Assembly (NCBI RefSeq): GCF_004752005.1
Contig: NZ_CP038493.1
Coordinates: 744,001 to 808,000, forward strand
Length of the DNA: 64,000 bases
Direction: 5' to 3'
Origin: Thalassotalea sp. HSM 43
GTDB lineage: Bacteria; Pseudomonadota; Gammaproteobacteria; Enterobacterales; Alteromonadaceae
Positions 46,516-56,453 of the stretch are shown in pieces (the stretch's first letter is position 1; each line of letters starts with the position of its first letter). Made by a program: the position numbers and the translations under genes. The notes under the pieces are model-generated. The model worked only from the letters and a program-made list of their open reading frames with translations, was not told the origin of the DNA and did not search any database.

Positions 46516-47340
46516 TTAACCGTAACGACCGGTAATGTAATCTTCAGTTTTCTTCTTGCTTGGTGTGGTGAACAAGGTATTGGTATCTGCGTACTCAATC
46601 AAGTCGCCCATATACATGAACGCCGTTTGATCAGATACGCGAGCCGCTTGTTGCATGTTGTGCGTTACAATAACCACGGTATACTTTTCTTTTAAATCGT
46701 TGATCAATTCTTCAATGGTCAACGTTGAGATTGGATCCAATGCCGACGTTGGTTCGTCTAATAATAGCACTTCAGGTTCAATCGCAATGGCTCTAGCGAT
46801 AACTAAACGTTGCTGTTGACCACCAGAAAGACCTAGCGCACTGTCATGAATACGATCTTTTACTTCATCCCACAGTGCCGCAGCGCGCAACGAGCGTTCA
46901 CATACTTCATCCAATACTCGACGATTGGTTTCGCCAACCAAGCGCACACCATAAACCACATTTTCATAGATTGATTTAGGGAATGGGTTAGGACGTTGAA
47001 ACACCATACCTACCTTGCGACGCAGTTGCGCAACATCAACGTGCTTGCCGTAAATATTTTCACCGTGCAAGTCAATTTGACCTTGAATGTTACAACTATC
47101 AACCAGGTCATTCATACGATTAATACAGCGTAACAAGGTTGATTTACCACAACCACTCGGGCCGATAAATGCGGTTACCTGGCCTTTTGGGATCTTCATT
47201 GAGATTCCATTAAGCGCTTGTTTATCACCGTAATGTAAGTTTAAGTTTTTAATTTCCAATGCCGTTTGTTCAGGCGTCAAATTGTTGATATCAACGATGT
47301 TGCCACTTGGCATAGCAATTTCTGGTTTAACGTTAATCAT
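46516..47340 (-). CDS. pstB: Phosphate ABC transporter ATP-binding protein
   Basis: ATPase of the high-affinity phosphate transporter. Walker [10 protein letters not shown] at residues 60-68, signature LSGGQ at 171-175, Walker B VLLLDEP at 191-197, and the switch His in [10 protein letters not shown]. The 274 residues include ~25 extra at the N-terminus compared with E. coli PstB (257). Located between pstA (58 bases upstream) and phoU. Confidence 0.97.
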   Translation of the reverse strand: MINVKPEIAMPSGNIVDINNLTPEQTALEIKNLNLHYGDKQALNGISMKIPKGQVTAFIGPSGCGKSTLLRCINRMNDLVDSCNIQGQIDLHGENIYGKHVDVAQLRRKVGMVFQRPNPFPKSIYENVVYGVRLVGETNRRVLDEVCERSLRAAALWDEVKDRIHDSALGLSGGQQQRLVIARAIAIEPEVLLLDEPTSALDPISTLTIEELINDLKEKYTVVIVTHNMQQAARVSDQTAFMYMGDLIEYADTNTLFTTPSKKKTEDYITGRYG

Positions 47341-47398
47341 GGTTCATAATACTCTGTTAAATAATTCTTAAATTCTGTTCAAAAGCCCGTACTAACGG

Positions 47399-49033
47399 TT
47401 AGTGTTCCAAGGCTTTGTATTTTTCACGTAGGCGGTTACGAATGGTAACGGCCGTCATATTCAGGGCAACGATAATGCTGACCAATAATAACGCGGTTGC
47501 ATAGACTAATGGTCTTGCCGCTTCGACGTTTGGACTTTGGAAACCAACATCGTATATGTGGAAGCCAAGGTGCATGAATTTACGCTCAAGATGTAAGAAT
47601 GGGAAGTTACCATCTAACGGTAGCGTCGGTGCCATTTTCACTACACCAACCAACATTAATGGCGCAACTTCACCAGCTGCACGAGCTATCGCTAAAATGA
47701 TACCGGTCATAATCGCCGGGCTGGCAATCGGAATAATAATACGCCATAAGGTTTCAGCTTTCGTTGCGCCCAATGCCAATGAGCCATGACGCATGCTTGA
47801 AGGAATACGTGACAAACCTTCTTCAGTCGACACAATAACCACTGGTAAGGTCAATATCGCCAAGGTAATCGCCGACCATAATACGCCAGGAGAACCAAAA
47901 GTTGGGCTCGGTAATGATTCTGGGTAGAAAATCTGATCCAGTGAACCACCAATCATATAGACGAAGAAGCCCAAGCCAAATACACCGTAAACAATCGACG
48001 GTACACCTGCCAAGTTAATAACGGCAATACGCAATAATTTAGTAAATGCATTGTTACCGGCATATTCATGCAGATAGATAGCCGCAACCACACCTAATGG
48101 CGAAACGATAACCGTCATCAATAATACCATTAGTACGGTACCAAAAATTGCCGGGAATACACCGCCTTCGGTGTTTGCTTCGCGTGGGTCGTCTGCGATA
48201 AAGGCACCAATTTGCGCAAAGAACATGCCGGATTTAGCAAAGAACCCCATGTCATTATTGAAGTTAATTTGAATAACCACTTCAAGAGGGATATCTACTT
48301 TGCTGCCATCCATTGCACGAACAATAATCTTGTCACGTTTAACCTCATCTCTAAGGGCTGCCAAACGACTTTCCAACTCTAGGTATTGGTCATTTAACGC
48401 TTTTCGGTCGGCAGCGAACTCAGCTTTTTTAGCGTCATTTAGCTTACCATCTAACTCAGCTTTGCGCTCTTTTAAGCGAATGCGTTCAAGTTCATAGTTA
48501 ATGGCACCAATGTCGACTTTTTGCAGATCAATGATGTCGTCTTGTAAGTCGTTAACACGGTCAATAAAAGTATCTAGTTGATTAACGTCAACTTGCTTAC
48601 CGTCCATGTACACTTCTTCAATAAAGCCATAAAAGTTACCGTTGGTACGACGTTCAATAACCGCGACTGACTTAGGTTGTGATTGCTCGACAACCATAGG
48701 TTCTAATATCCAGCGAAAATCAAGCGGTACCAATTCACGGTTACCGGTTTTCACTAAGTAACGAGTAACAAACTCCTCACCTTTTAGATCAAGTTGGGTT
48801 TTACCCAGTTGCACCGCTGGCACTTTTTCGGTTTCATATATTTCACCGATAACCGTCGATTTAATACCGTTTGGATCTTGCAATTCAAACTGATGGATAT
48901 CTGATGGCCAAAAGTATGACAGACCACGGGATGCGATTAGAAACAGCAAGCCCACTACCGAAATCAAGCTTATGGTTACACCGGCGGCACTTAGCCATAC
49001 CCATGGAGAACCTGATTTAAACCAATTATTCAT
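47399..49033 (-). CDS. pstA: Phosphate ABC transporter permease PstA, long form
   Basis: Inner-membrane permease of 544 residues, nearly twice E. coli PstA (296). An N-terminal helix is followed by a ~230-residue periplasmic insert with a coiled coil (IDLQKVDIGAINYELERIRLKERKAELDGKLNDAKKAEF); the transmembrane permease domain starts near residue 300, with the coupling EAA-like loop SMRHGSLALGATKAETLWRIIIPIA. The long form is known from marine Alteromonadales and Vibrio. Starts 13 bases after the pstC stop. Confidence 0.93.
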   Translation of the reverse strand: MNNWFKSGSPWVWLSAAGVTISLISVVGLLFLIASRGLSYFWPSDIHQFELQDPNGIKSTVIGEIYETEKVPAVQLGKTQLDLKGEEFVTRYLVKTGNRELVPLDFRWILEPMVVEQSQPKSVAVIERRTNGNFYGFIEEVYMDGKQVDVNQLDTFIDRVNDLQDDIIDLQKVDIGAINYELERIRLKERKAELDGKLNDAKKAEFAADRKALNDQYLELESRLAALRDEVKRDKIIVRAMDGSKVDIPLEVVIQINFNNDMGFFAKSGMFFAQIGAFIADDPREANTEGGVFPAIFGTVLMVLLMTVIVSPLGVVAAIYLHEYAGNNAFTKLLRIAVINLAGVPSIVYGVFGLGFFVYMIGGSLDQIFYPESLPSPTFGSPGVLWSAITLAILTLPVVIVSTEEGLSRIPSSMRHGSLALGATKAETLWRIIIPIASPAIMTGIILAIARAAGEVAPLMLVGVVKMAPTLPLDGNFPFLHLERKFMHLGFHIYDVGFQSPNVEAARPLVYATALLLVSIIVALNMTAVTIRNRLREKYKALEH

Positions 49034-49046
49034 TGTGAGTTATTCC

Positions 49047-51254
49047 CTAAAGTGAGCTGTACTTTTCACGTAGACGCTGACGAACAAACTCAGCTAACGT
49101 GTTAAAAACAAAAGTAAATACAAATAGAACGAAGGCTGCTAAGAACAAAATACGGTAATGTGAACTACCCACTTCAGACTCAGGCATTTCAACCGCAATG
49201 TTTGCTGATAAGGTACGCATACCCTGGAAGATGGACCAGTCAATTACTGGTGTATTACCGGTAGCCATTAACACAATCATGGTTTCACCGACGGCGCGAC
49301 CTAAGCCCATCATCACCGCCGAGAAAATACCCGGACTGGCGGTTAACAACACAACTTTAATTAAGGTTTGCCATTGCGTCGCACCAAGTGCAAGTGAGCC
49401 TGAGGTTAAATGCTTAGGTACCGAGAAAATCGCGTCTTCAGCCATTGAGAATATGGTTGGTATAACCGCAAAGCCCATGGCGATACCAACGATTAGTGAG
49501 TTACGTTGATCAAAGTTAATGCCTAAATCATTAGTTAGGTATTGACGCATGTCACCGCCAAACATACTGGCTTCAACTACTGGCGATAAGGCAAACGATA
49601 ACCAACCAGCAAAAATCAAAAATGGTAATAAAATAAGTGGTGAATACGTTTCAGGGATCATCGCCTTAATTTGCTTCGGTAAGTTATACCAAACATAGGC
49701 AACAACAACCGTGGTCACCGGCAAGGTGATTACCAGCATAAACACCGCCGGCAAATGTTCTTCAATTAACGGTGCTAACCAAAGACCAGCCAAGAAACCT
49801 AAAATAACCGTCGGTAATGCTTCCATTAACTCGATTGTTGGCTTAACCGTGCGACGCATTACTGGTGGCATAAAGTAGGCGGTGTAAATAGCCGCAGAAA
49901 TGGCAATTGGTACCGCAAATAACATCGCATAAAATGCTGCTTTCATAGTACCGAATGAAATCGGCATCAATGAGAATTTCGCTTCAAAGTCATCAGAGCC
50001 TGACGTTGATTGCCAAATAAAGTCTGGTTCAGGGTAACCTTCATACCAAACTTCTTGCCACAATGCCGACCAGGTAACTTCTGGGTGCTCGTTATCAACG
50101 TTGATTAACTCGATACCATCTGTTGCCGCAACAACCAAACCATTAGCACGCGGCATGATGGTCAATAATTGTTTGCCATTATCAAGCAGCTTACCGGTCC
50201 ACAACTCAGACTCTGAAGTTGTGTAGTAAATACCAACCATGCCGGATTCTGTTGCTGCAAAAAAGCTCTTACGATAAAGCTCAGGATAAATCGCCACAAC
50301 CGCTTCCGACTCGCTTACCGTGAAAGAACGGATACGTTTAAATTGACGACCATCCTTAGCGGCAACTTCAAAATACTGATGAACTTGACCGTCACTGGTA
50401 CCAATTAATACCGAGCTAGATCCTGACAGTAATGCCATTGAGGTAATTTGATTGTTACTATTGGCAACCGGTTCAAAGTCGGCACGTTTTGGTACGTCCC
50501 AATCATCTTCAAAGTCATAAACATCAACACTTTCACCAGCAACCACAAAAGCTGTGGTCATATCTGGCGTGATGCCAACAAATTTAATGTTTTCGACATT
50601 GTCTTTCACCAGTTGATACTCCGCAGAGTATTCTGGATCCCAACTAAAATCGTCTTCGGCAATCAATGAGGTTTTAATCAAACGGTCATCTGCTGTTAAT
50701 GCAATAAAGGTCGCACGTTCGGCGTCCATGGCAAATGATAATTGCGAAAGGGTTTGCTCATCTTCATCAACAATAATCGCCTCTTCACCAAGTGGGTACT
50801 CAATGCTTGGGTGAATAACGCGCGTATCGCCAATAAACTCGGCACTAAACTTAGGTCTAAACAAGCGCACCGTGCCATTATCAAGCAGCAATAAATAATT
50901 ACCATCATTCATGCTTTGCACAGACGCTAATGTTTCGCCACTGACAAGTAAGTCTTGTTCGAGTAACAATTGGTTTGCCTGACGTGAACCGTCTTCTTCA
51001 ATTTGGAAGAAACGAATAACACCTTGATTATCGATATCGAATGCGATTTCTCGCAGCTCATCGACACCGGCGGCCAACACGTTAGTTGTCGTTGATGAGA
51101 CTTTTTGCAAAGGCTCTACCGACGCCGATTCGAAAACCGGCTTAACCACGTAAACAAGATATAAGAAGATCAAAACAAGGGTGAAAAGTACACTGACTCC
51201 ACCCGCAGAAATCATCCATTTAGCAAGATTATTTTTAATCTGCCTGGACTTCAT
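49047..51254 (-). CDS. pstC: Phosphate ABC transporter permease PstC, long form
   Basis: A 735-residue permease, far longer than E. coli PstC (319). After one N-terminal helix (~residues 16-40) a ~390-residue periplasmic domain follows that reads as a beta-propeller-like region (IRFFQIEEDGSRQANQLL, SVLIGTSDGQVHQY). The permease domain starts near residue 450, with the loop HLTSGSLALGATQWQTLIKVVLL. The frame is open to 51392, but the Pho box and -10 lie inside that extension, so ATG 51254 (MKSRQIKNN) is the start. It heads the pstC-pstA-pstB-phoU operon; no pstS is present. Confidence 0.93.
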   Translation of the reverse strand: MKSRQIKNNLAKWMISAGGVSVLFTLVLIFLYLVYVVKPVFESASVEPLQKVSSTTTNVLAAGVDELREIAFDIDNQGVIRFFQIEEDGSRQANQLLLEQDLLVSGETLASVQSMNDGNYLLLLDNGTVRLFRPKFSAEFIGDTRVIHPSIEYPLGEEAIIVDEDEQTLSQLSFAMDAERATFIALTADDRLIKTSLIAEDDFSWDPEYSAEYQLVKDNVENIKFVGITPDMTTAFVVAGESVDVYDFEDDWDVPKRADFEPVANSNNQITSMALLSGSSSVLIGTSDGQVHQYFEVAAKDGRQFKRIRSFTVSESEAVVAIYPELYRKSFFAATESGMVGIYYTTSESELWTGKLLDNGKQLLTIMPRANGLVVAATDGIELINVDNEHPEVTWSALWQEVWYEGYPEPDFIWQSTSGSDDFEAKFSLMPISFGTMKAAFYAMLFAVPIAISAAIYTAYFMPPVMRRTVKPTIELMEALPTVILGFLAGLWLAPLIEEHLPAVFMLVITLPVTTVVVAYVWYNLPKQIKAMIPETYSPLILLPFLIFAGWLSFALSPVVEASMFGGDMRQYLTNDLGINFDQRNSLIVGIAMGFAVIPTIFSMAEDAIFSVPKHLTSGSLALGATQWQTLIKVVLLTASPGIFSAVMMGLGRAVGETMIVLMATGNTPVIDWSIFQGMRTLSANIAVEMPESEVGSSHYRILFLAAFVLFVFTFVFNTLAEFVRQRLREKYSSL

Positions 51255-51315
51255 CGTTTTTGCTGCTATCGACACAGAACAACCTATCTGATTAATAAAT
51301 TTTACAACTGCGGCG

Positions 51316-51349
51316 ATTATAAGAAAGAAATATGACAGTTTTGTTACAG
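51316..51349 (-). promoter_or_regulatory. PhoB box and -10 of the proximal pst promoter
   Basis: Minus-strand CTGTAACAAAACTGTCAT (51349-51332) matches the Pho box (7-base repeats with a 4-base AT spacer); TATAAT (51321-51316) follows after 10 bases, the spacing of PhoB-activated promoters. Predicted start near 51309 leaves a ~55-base leader before pstC. Confidence 0.9.
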
Positions 51350-51465
51350 GAGTGAAATAAAGCTTAAAAAGGACGCAAAAAACCCCTACCAAATTTTCAG
51401 TAATTCGGTAAGTTGCACAATAAACAACGGCCAGGCGCTGACCACTTACAATTTTTTAACAAATT

Positions 51466-51499
51466 AATGTAGCCAACAAATATGACAAACATTTGACAC
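51466..51499 (-). promoter_or_regulatory. Second, distal PhoB box with possible -10
   Basis: Minus-strand GTGTCAAATGTTTGTCAT (51499-51482), again 7-4-7 with two TGTCA cores, then 10 bases and TACATT (51471-51466). Weaker -10 than the proximal promoter but identical geometry and orientation. Confidence 0.6.
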
Positions 51500-51624
51500 T
51501 TTTATGAATATTAACAATACGCTGCCACACTCTAGCGTTATTTTACTGCTTCAGATAAGGTATAAAAGGTTAACTTGATGTCAATCAAACTGTCTTTTTT
51601 AAAGGCACTATAAGATAAACCCTA

Positions 51625-51906
51625 ATGAAACAAGATAAACAAATTCTCTACCTGAAAATCAGCATTGTCCTTGGTCTGATATTGCTGATCGTGGGGCACT
51701 ATATTTTAAGCTACAGCGAATTGCCGCAAACTATGGGCATTCAGGGTTTGATATTAGGTGGCGCCTGCATGGCATTTGGGATTATATTTTCATTACCGAC
51801 CAAAATGTACCTGACATTTTTACTGGTTAAACGTGAAACAGACAAAGACCTTGCAGAGAAAAGCCTTGCAGAGAAAAGACAAGTCGATAAAAACAATCAG
51901 CACTAA
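51625..51906 (+). CDS. Small two-helix membrane protein
   Basis: A 93-residue protein with two hydrophobic helices (ISIVLGLILLIVGHYILSY and GIQGLILGGACMAFGIIFSL) and a charged tail that contains a short duplication (LAEK twice, from a 15-base direct repeat). No family recognised. Divergent from pstC, converging on the ceramidase-like gene with a 7-base gap. The intergenic stretch 51255-51624 otherwise holds the two PhoB promoters. Confidence 0.65.
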   Translation: MKQDKQILYLKISIVLGLILLIVGHYILSYSELPQTMGIQGLILGGACMAFGIIFSLPTKMYLTFLLVKRETDKDLAEKSLAEKRQVDKNNQH

Positions 51907-51913
51907 CCGCGCT

Positions 51914-52729
51914 TTAAAGTAGCTCAGACACCTTGCGTTTAACCAACAGACAAACACATAAAATCGCCATACTGGCCAACAAGTGCTTCAGGGTATGACC
52001 GCTGATGGCATACGCGGTGTATTGATACACTGCCTTATCATTGTGCTCACAGACTTTGGCCAGTAAATACAATGCAAAGGTTCCCCACAATAAGGCATAA
52101 CGTTTGCCTTTAGCTGGATATAACAGAAGTAATAACGGGATGTTAATGATGGGCAGCAATTGCAGCCAGTAATACAAGCGCAAATCATCAAACCAAAGCC
52201 AGTAAAGCAATGATATAAAACCGAGTAGCAAAAGTATCAGCAAACCTTGTTTAGCAAACCAAGAATGCACAAACTCAGCTAATAATACCGCAAACAGCGC
52301 CATAAAACCGACCGTCATTGGCAAGCGATCCCAAAACAACGAACTATTGCTCGGTGTAAAGTGATAATAAGCTGAACCAAGCGCGACCAAGGCCACGCCA
52401 ATAAAAAAGATTTGCCATGCCAACTTGGTGTTTAAACCACGCAAGTTGCGACATAACCACAGCCCATAACCGCCAACCAGCATAAACGCTATGTTAGACA
52501 ACACATTGGCATAATTGGCAATAACGTACATCGCGCGTTGATCAGCAAAGTCATGGTAACTTTGCGATTGCACAATAACCGGTAAACTAAATAGATAAAA
52601 TAAACTGGCGATACTGACGATAGCGAGTACCACTGAGCGCCAATCTAGATTGGTGTAATCACTATCTGATTTGGCACTCTCTATTTTGCCACTGTCACTA
52701 ATACCACTTTGCGCTTTATCAGGTTCCAT
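51914..52729 (-). CDS. Ceramidase-like (CREST superfamily) membrane protein
   Basis: A 271-residue protein with about seven or eight helices after a ~30-residue polar N-terminus. Likely metal residues: SAYYHFTPSN, WDRLPMTVGF and SGHTLKHLLAS (His...Asp...His-X3-His), the alkaline ceramidase/CREST pattern. The family hydrolyses amide bonds in lipids in eukaryotes; the bacterial members are mostly uncharacterised, so the substrate here is open. No clear operon partner. Confidence 0.75.
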   Translation of the reverse strand: MEPDKAQSGISDSGKIESAKSDSDYTNLDWRSVVLAIVSIASLFYLFSLPVIVQSQSYHDFADQRAMYVIANYANVLSNIAFMLVGGYGLWLCRNLRGLNTKLAWQIFFIGVALVALGSAYYHFTPSNSSLFWDRLPMTVGFMALFAVLLAEFVHSWFAKQGLLILLLLGFISLLYWLWFDDLRLYYWLQLLPIINIPLLLLLYPAKGKRYALLWGTFALYLLAKVCEHNDKAVYQYTAYAISGHTLKHLLASMAILCVCLLVKRKVSELL

Positions 52730-52738
52730 TGCTTAGCA

Positions 52739-52777
52739 CCGTTCTTTACCCACTGTTCTTTACCCACTGTTCTTTAC
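52739..52777. repeat. 14-bp tandem repeat, about 2.8 copies
   Basis: Unit ccactgttctttac at 52750-52763 and 52764-52777, with a partial copy (ccgttctttac) at 52739-52749. Between the ceramidase-like gene start and the cupin gene stop. Confidence 0.9.
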
Positions 52778-52783
52778 CGTGGA

Positions 52784-53437
52784 TTATCCCATGTAACCTG
52801 TTTTGACCAATATTGTGCAGCCTTGTTCACTAAATGAAGTATGTTTGGAATAATTCGGCGAACGCACCCAGGTCCCCTTAGGATATTGGCCATACTCATC
52901 AGCAAAAACACCATCGAGCACCAATATTTCTTCACCGCCTGCATGCACATGCTCTAAAAAATGTGTGCCCGGCTGCCAACGAACCAAGGCGGTGTGCTCT
53001 GTGCCATAGGAGTGTAACGGCATTACCGATAGCCCCTCGACTCTGCCTGGCAACCATGGTTGTTGTTGCGTATTGATGTTGATGCTTGTGCTATCGCCTG
53101 CTTGAAACTGATTAAGTTTGACAAACAACACACACCCTTTTGCGCTTTTGGGAGAATGAAAGGTACCTGGTGGATTACGAAAATAGCTGCCGGCTGGATA
53201 GCTACTGTGTTCATCTTCAAAAACACCGTCTAAAACAAAGATTTCCTCACCGCCTGGATGATGATGCGCACTAAAACTGGTACCAGCGTCATAGCGCACA
53301 ATACTGGTGGTTAAACCCGTTTCTGCCGCTTCGCGTTCCAGTTTTTTGCGCCAAACACCAACGCTTGGCGATGCTTCCCACGCCATATCTTGGCTGTTGA
53401 TCACCAATCGTTGGCTTCTATCTAAGTTTAAACTCAC
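52784..53437 (-). CDS. Double-cupin protein (ChrR-like cupin domains)
   Basis: A 217-residue cytoplasmic protein made of two similar cupin domains. The first has FSAHHHPGGEEIFVLDGVFEDE and G-T-F-H-S; the second has FLEHVHAGGEEILVLDGVFADE and S-K-H-T-S, the His/Glu metal ligands of the ChrR-like cupin family. No anti-sigma zinc domain. Starts at GTG 53437 with GGAG seven bases upstream, not at the upstream end of the frame (53527). Metal-dependent enzyme or sensor; substrate unknown. Confidence 0.8.
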   Translation of the reverse strand: MSLNLDRSQRLVINSQDMAWEASPSVGVWRKKLEREAAETGLTTSIVRYDAGTSFSAHHHPGGEEIFVLDGVFEDEHSSYPAGSYFRNPPGTFHSPKSAKGCVLFVKLNQFQAGDSTSININTQQQPWLPGRVEGLSVMPLHSYGTEHTALVRWQPGTHFLEHVHAGGEEILVLDGVFADEYGQYPKGTWVRSPNYSKHTSFSEQGCTILVKTGYMG

Positions 53438-53812
53438 AAAATACTCCGAGTGAAATCTGTTCACACTGTAACCCAAAGTGTAACAGGTGTAACACCTCTC
53501 CCTCCAGTAAATAACCATGAATATCATAAGGTTAAAACTTTATCGCTGCAAAAGTGTCCATAAGCGATGTTTAAATAAGTCTCTCGCCTCCATAAATGAA
53601 ATATTTAACCTTAAATAACAAAGCCTTACACAAATGGCTTAAACATTGCTATGACACATCACTCGCGAGAGTGCTTTCTGGTGTTCGGTTACGACCATAT
53701 TTTCCAAGGAAGCGAATGTTAATTCAGCTCACGCTGAAATCGACGGTTAACTATTACCGCCAACAATTACCTGAATAATTATCAATTAACGCAGTAATAA
53801 AATGGTGACACT
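53438..53812. other. Intergenic region between the cupin gene and the surface protein
   Basis: 375 bases between divergent genes. It contains one 60-codon plus-strand frame (53596-53778) with no ribosome site and no recognisable family, which I do not call a gene. Promoters for both neighbours should lie here; none is clear enough to mark. Confidence 0.4.
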
Positions 53813-56422
53813 ATGGAAAAATTACTAAAACTCAAACAGTTTGCCTGTAAGCTACCACTGCTTCTGGGGAGCACACTCCTCATTAGCTTTAGCGCCGCAC
53901 AGGCTAACACCAGCAACCCCATCTTTGATGGCCCGGCCAACAGCAAGAATTACTGTATGGCTGATGCGTATTACGCCACGGGGGGGAAAGGTCTTAAAAA
54001 TACAGTAGGTGAATCACTCAACTGTACTGCAAACGATGTCGAGATCACCACAGTTACCGTCAAAGCGGTGAATGGTACCCCTCCTGATCCAAGTACTGGT
54101 GATTTTACTTGTACGAATGGATCCGAGATTGTAGTAACCGCGGATCTTCGAGTCAGAACTAACGCAAATGAGCGTTGGGACACCACCTTCTATTTGCCCC
54201 TTAATCAAAAGTCGCCTCAGGTAGTACAGCAAGACTCTGAAGCCTGTAGCATTGTCATTCCAAAAAACGAATTTGCTACTGACATTCCCTCTGGAATATT
54301 AGTCGCGCAAGATCTCGATGATGATTTTTGTGGCGATATTGCCAAAGGACCTTTAGTGAATGATGAATACACTTTAGTAGATGCGACCTTTACCATGCTT
54401 TGTGATGGTGGCGATGATCAACAGGTCGATTTTGTCTATTGTGCCGGTTGGGACAACCAAGAAAGAGACAATTGTTCAGCCGACGAACCTTACCCAGGGC
54501 AAGAGCCCAACACCACCTCTAAGTGTAACTGTGGTGACATTCCGCTTAATATATTTATCCAACCCGATCCACCCGTTCCAACGAAAACATTAACGTCAGT
54601 TTCGACTTATGAAGAACCAGGCGGCGAGTTTGAATACACATACAGTTTCACCAACGACAGTACACAAAGTTCAATTTTCATTCATGCCCTTACTGATTAT
54701 ATTGATTTAAGCGCTGATGGATCGTTTGAAGCTGCATACGCTTTGGATTTATGGGGACCAATTTATACGTTCCCAGCGGGAGATTTACTCGAGGATTCAT
54801 TACCTGCTGATGGGGTTTATTTAACCGCTTCCACATGTAATAAAAATAATGGCGCCTCGATTGAAGTTTTACCAGAAGATACTTTTTCCTGTACATTTAA
54901 GGTATTTATTGTCGATCGAGATTTACCCGATGATCAAAGCCCTGAAATATACGGTGATGTTGTTCAGGCAACATTAAAAGATGTTAATGGCGACAGTGTT
55001 GGTAATCCGACGTCATGTGAAACGGTTCAATACGATCCGAATGGTCAAGCGTTTGCTACTACTGGTTTATTGGATGCCAGTACCCCTAGTAATAACGATG
55101 ATAAAGTATGTAGTAATCCCGAAGAGGTCAATATAACCAATGATCTTCCAACGATTACAGTTACCAAAAATGCCGTAAGTATTGATGCTATAACTGGCGT
55201 TGAAACGGATGTAACGGAAATTGTGGAACCTGGAGAAGATGTTACATACAAAATCACCGTTGAGAATACATCTGGCTTCCATGACTCACCTTTAGCTTTG
55301 ACAAGTATTACGGATCCCAAATTTCCAAACATCAATGGTGCGACTGAATGTAATACAACCAACGTTACTATTGCCTTTGGAGATACTTATACATGTTACT
55401 TTACACGCTACGTAGCAGTAGATGCAGGATCTGATACAAGCTTTGATAATACCGTTACAGCAACCGCTGATGATAACGAATTAACAGAAGCTACAGATAC
55501 TGGCATGGAGTCTCTAAATGTTGTTGATGTAGAAACCAATATAACCCTGGTCAAAACGGCAGGAACTGCAGCCAATAACGTCGCATTTGAGGTTGATGAA
55601 ACTGGCGATACAAACCAAACCAGAGATGTTGAGTATACATATCGATTTAGCGTCGATATAGATGCTGTTGACGATGTGGAATTTAGAACCTTAGATGACC
55701 TAGTCGATTATGATTCAGTGTCTGAGACTGGTACAGCTGTGCCTCTAACAAGTCTCTGTAATATATCTGCAGACAGCAACAACGCCAATATAATGCCTGA
55801 AATCGCGTTATATGACTCTAATGCAGATGAGGGATATACATTAAGCCCTGGAGAATGGGCTGAATGTAAGATAACCCTACCAGTATCAGGCAATGCTGGC
55901 GACAGTTGGTTGAATAAAGCGACAGTGACAGGTGTTGATAGCGATGGGGCATCAGTATCAGCAATGGATCCCGCTGAAGTTGTATTCACTAATTTAGGGT
56001 TACAAATAACACCTAATTTTGCTTTTAAACTCAATGTTTATGTCACCTTAAGCAATGGTGGTGTTGATAATGTAGATATTACCGGCATCACTATTGGTGA
56101 TTTAGCACTTGCTGACGGTGTGACTCTTACCGACACATTCATTGTCCGTGATGAATCGACATCTTATGGCTATGACTACCCTAATGAAAGCAATTTGCCT
56201 TTCTGTGCAGTTGATACTGCCAATCCAGATATTTTGGTAGGTGAAACCTACAAGTGTGGATTTACTCTTGAACTGTTACCTGGGTTTGCTAACCCTACAG
56301 ACGTAGCTGGGGTTATGGCCACATTATCAGGTACAGGTGGGCTTGTATTTACTGTTAATGATGGTGATACAGCAGATACAAGTGTCATTGTAGGCATCAC
56401 TGTAGAGACTGCGGAGCCTTAA
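53813..56422 (+). CDS. Large exported Cys-rich surface protein with repeat domains
   Basis: An 869-residue protein. Signal peptide (LLLGSTLLISFSAAQA), then a Cys-rich N-terminal domain (~residues 25-260) with C-N-C-G-D near its end, followed by three or more DUF11-like/immunoglobulin-like repeats, with EPGGEFEYTYSFTNDS and EPGEDVTYKITVENTS as module starts. Many Asp/Thr/Asn and few basic residues give a strongly acidic chain. It lacks a PEP-CTERM or GlyGly-CTERM tail. Probably a cell-surface or released adhesin-like protein; partner unknown. Converges on the zinc protease gene. Confidence 0.75.
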   Translation: MEKLLKLKQFACKLPLLLGSTLLISFSAAQANTSNPIFDGPANSKNYCMADAYYATGGKGLKNTVGESLNCTANDVEITTVTVKAVNGTPPDPSTGDFTCTNGSEIVVTADLRVRTNANERWDTTFYLPLNQKSPQVVQQDSEACSIVIPKNEFATDIPSGILVAQDLDDDFCGDIAKGPLVNDEYTLVDATFTMLCDGGDDQQVDFVYCAGWDNQERDNCSADEPYPGQEPNTTSKCNCGDIPLNIFIQPDPPVPTKTLTSVSTYEEPGGEFEYTYSFTNDSTQSSIFIHALTDYIDLSADGSFEAAYALDLWGPIYTFPAGDLLEDSLPADGVYLTASTCNKNNGASIEVLPEDTFSCTFKVFIVDRDLPDDQSPEIYGDVVQATLKDVNGDSVGNPTSCETVQYDPNGQAFATTGLLDASTPSNNDDKVCSNPEEVNITNDLPTITVTKNAVSIDAITGVETDVTEIVEPGEDVTYKITVENTSGFHDSPLALTSITDPKFPNINGATECNTTNVTIAFGDTYTCYFTRYVAVDAGSDTSFDNTVTATADDNELTEATDTGMESLNVVDVETNITLVKTAGTAANNVAFEVDETGDTNQTRDVEYTYRFSVDIDAVDDVEFRTLDDLVDYDSVSETGTAVPLTSLCNISADSNNANIMPEIALYDSNADEGYTLSPGEWAECKITLPVSGNAGDSWLNKATVTGVDSDGASVSAMDPAEVVFTNLGLQITPNFAFKLNVYVTLSNGGVDNVDITGITIGDLALADGVTLTDTFIVRDESTSYGYDYPNESNLPFCAVDTANPDILVGETYKCGFTLELLPGFANPTDVAGVMATLSGTGGLVFTVNDGDTADTSVIVGITVETAEP

Positions 56423-56453
56423 CACATAGTGTAGAAATATAAAATCACTAATC

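Noticed and set aside
51255-51392. 46-residue N-terminal extension of PstC
   Set aside because: The extension covers the PhoB box and -10, so it is upstream of the predicted transcript start.
53596-53778. 60-codon plus-strand frame before the surface protein
   Set aside because: No ribosome site, no recognisable family, composition not protein-like; likely chance.
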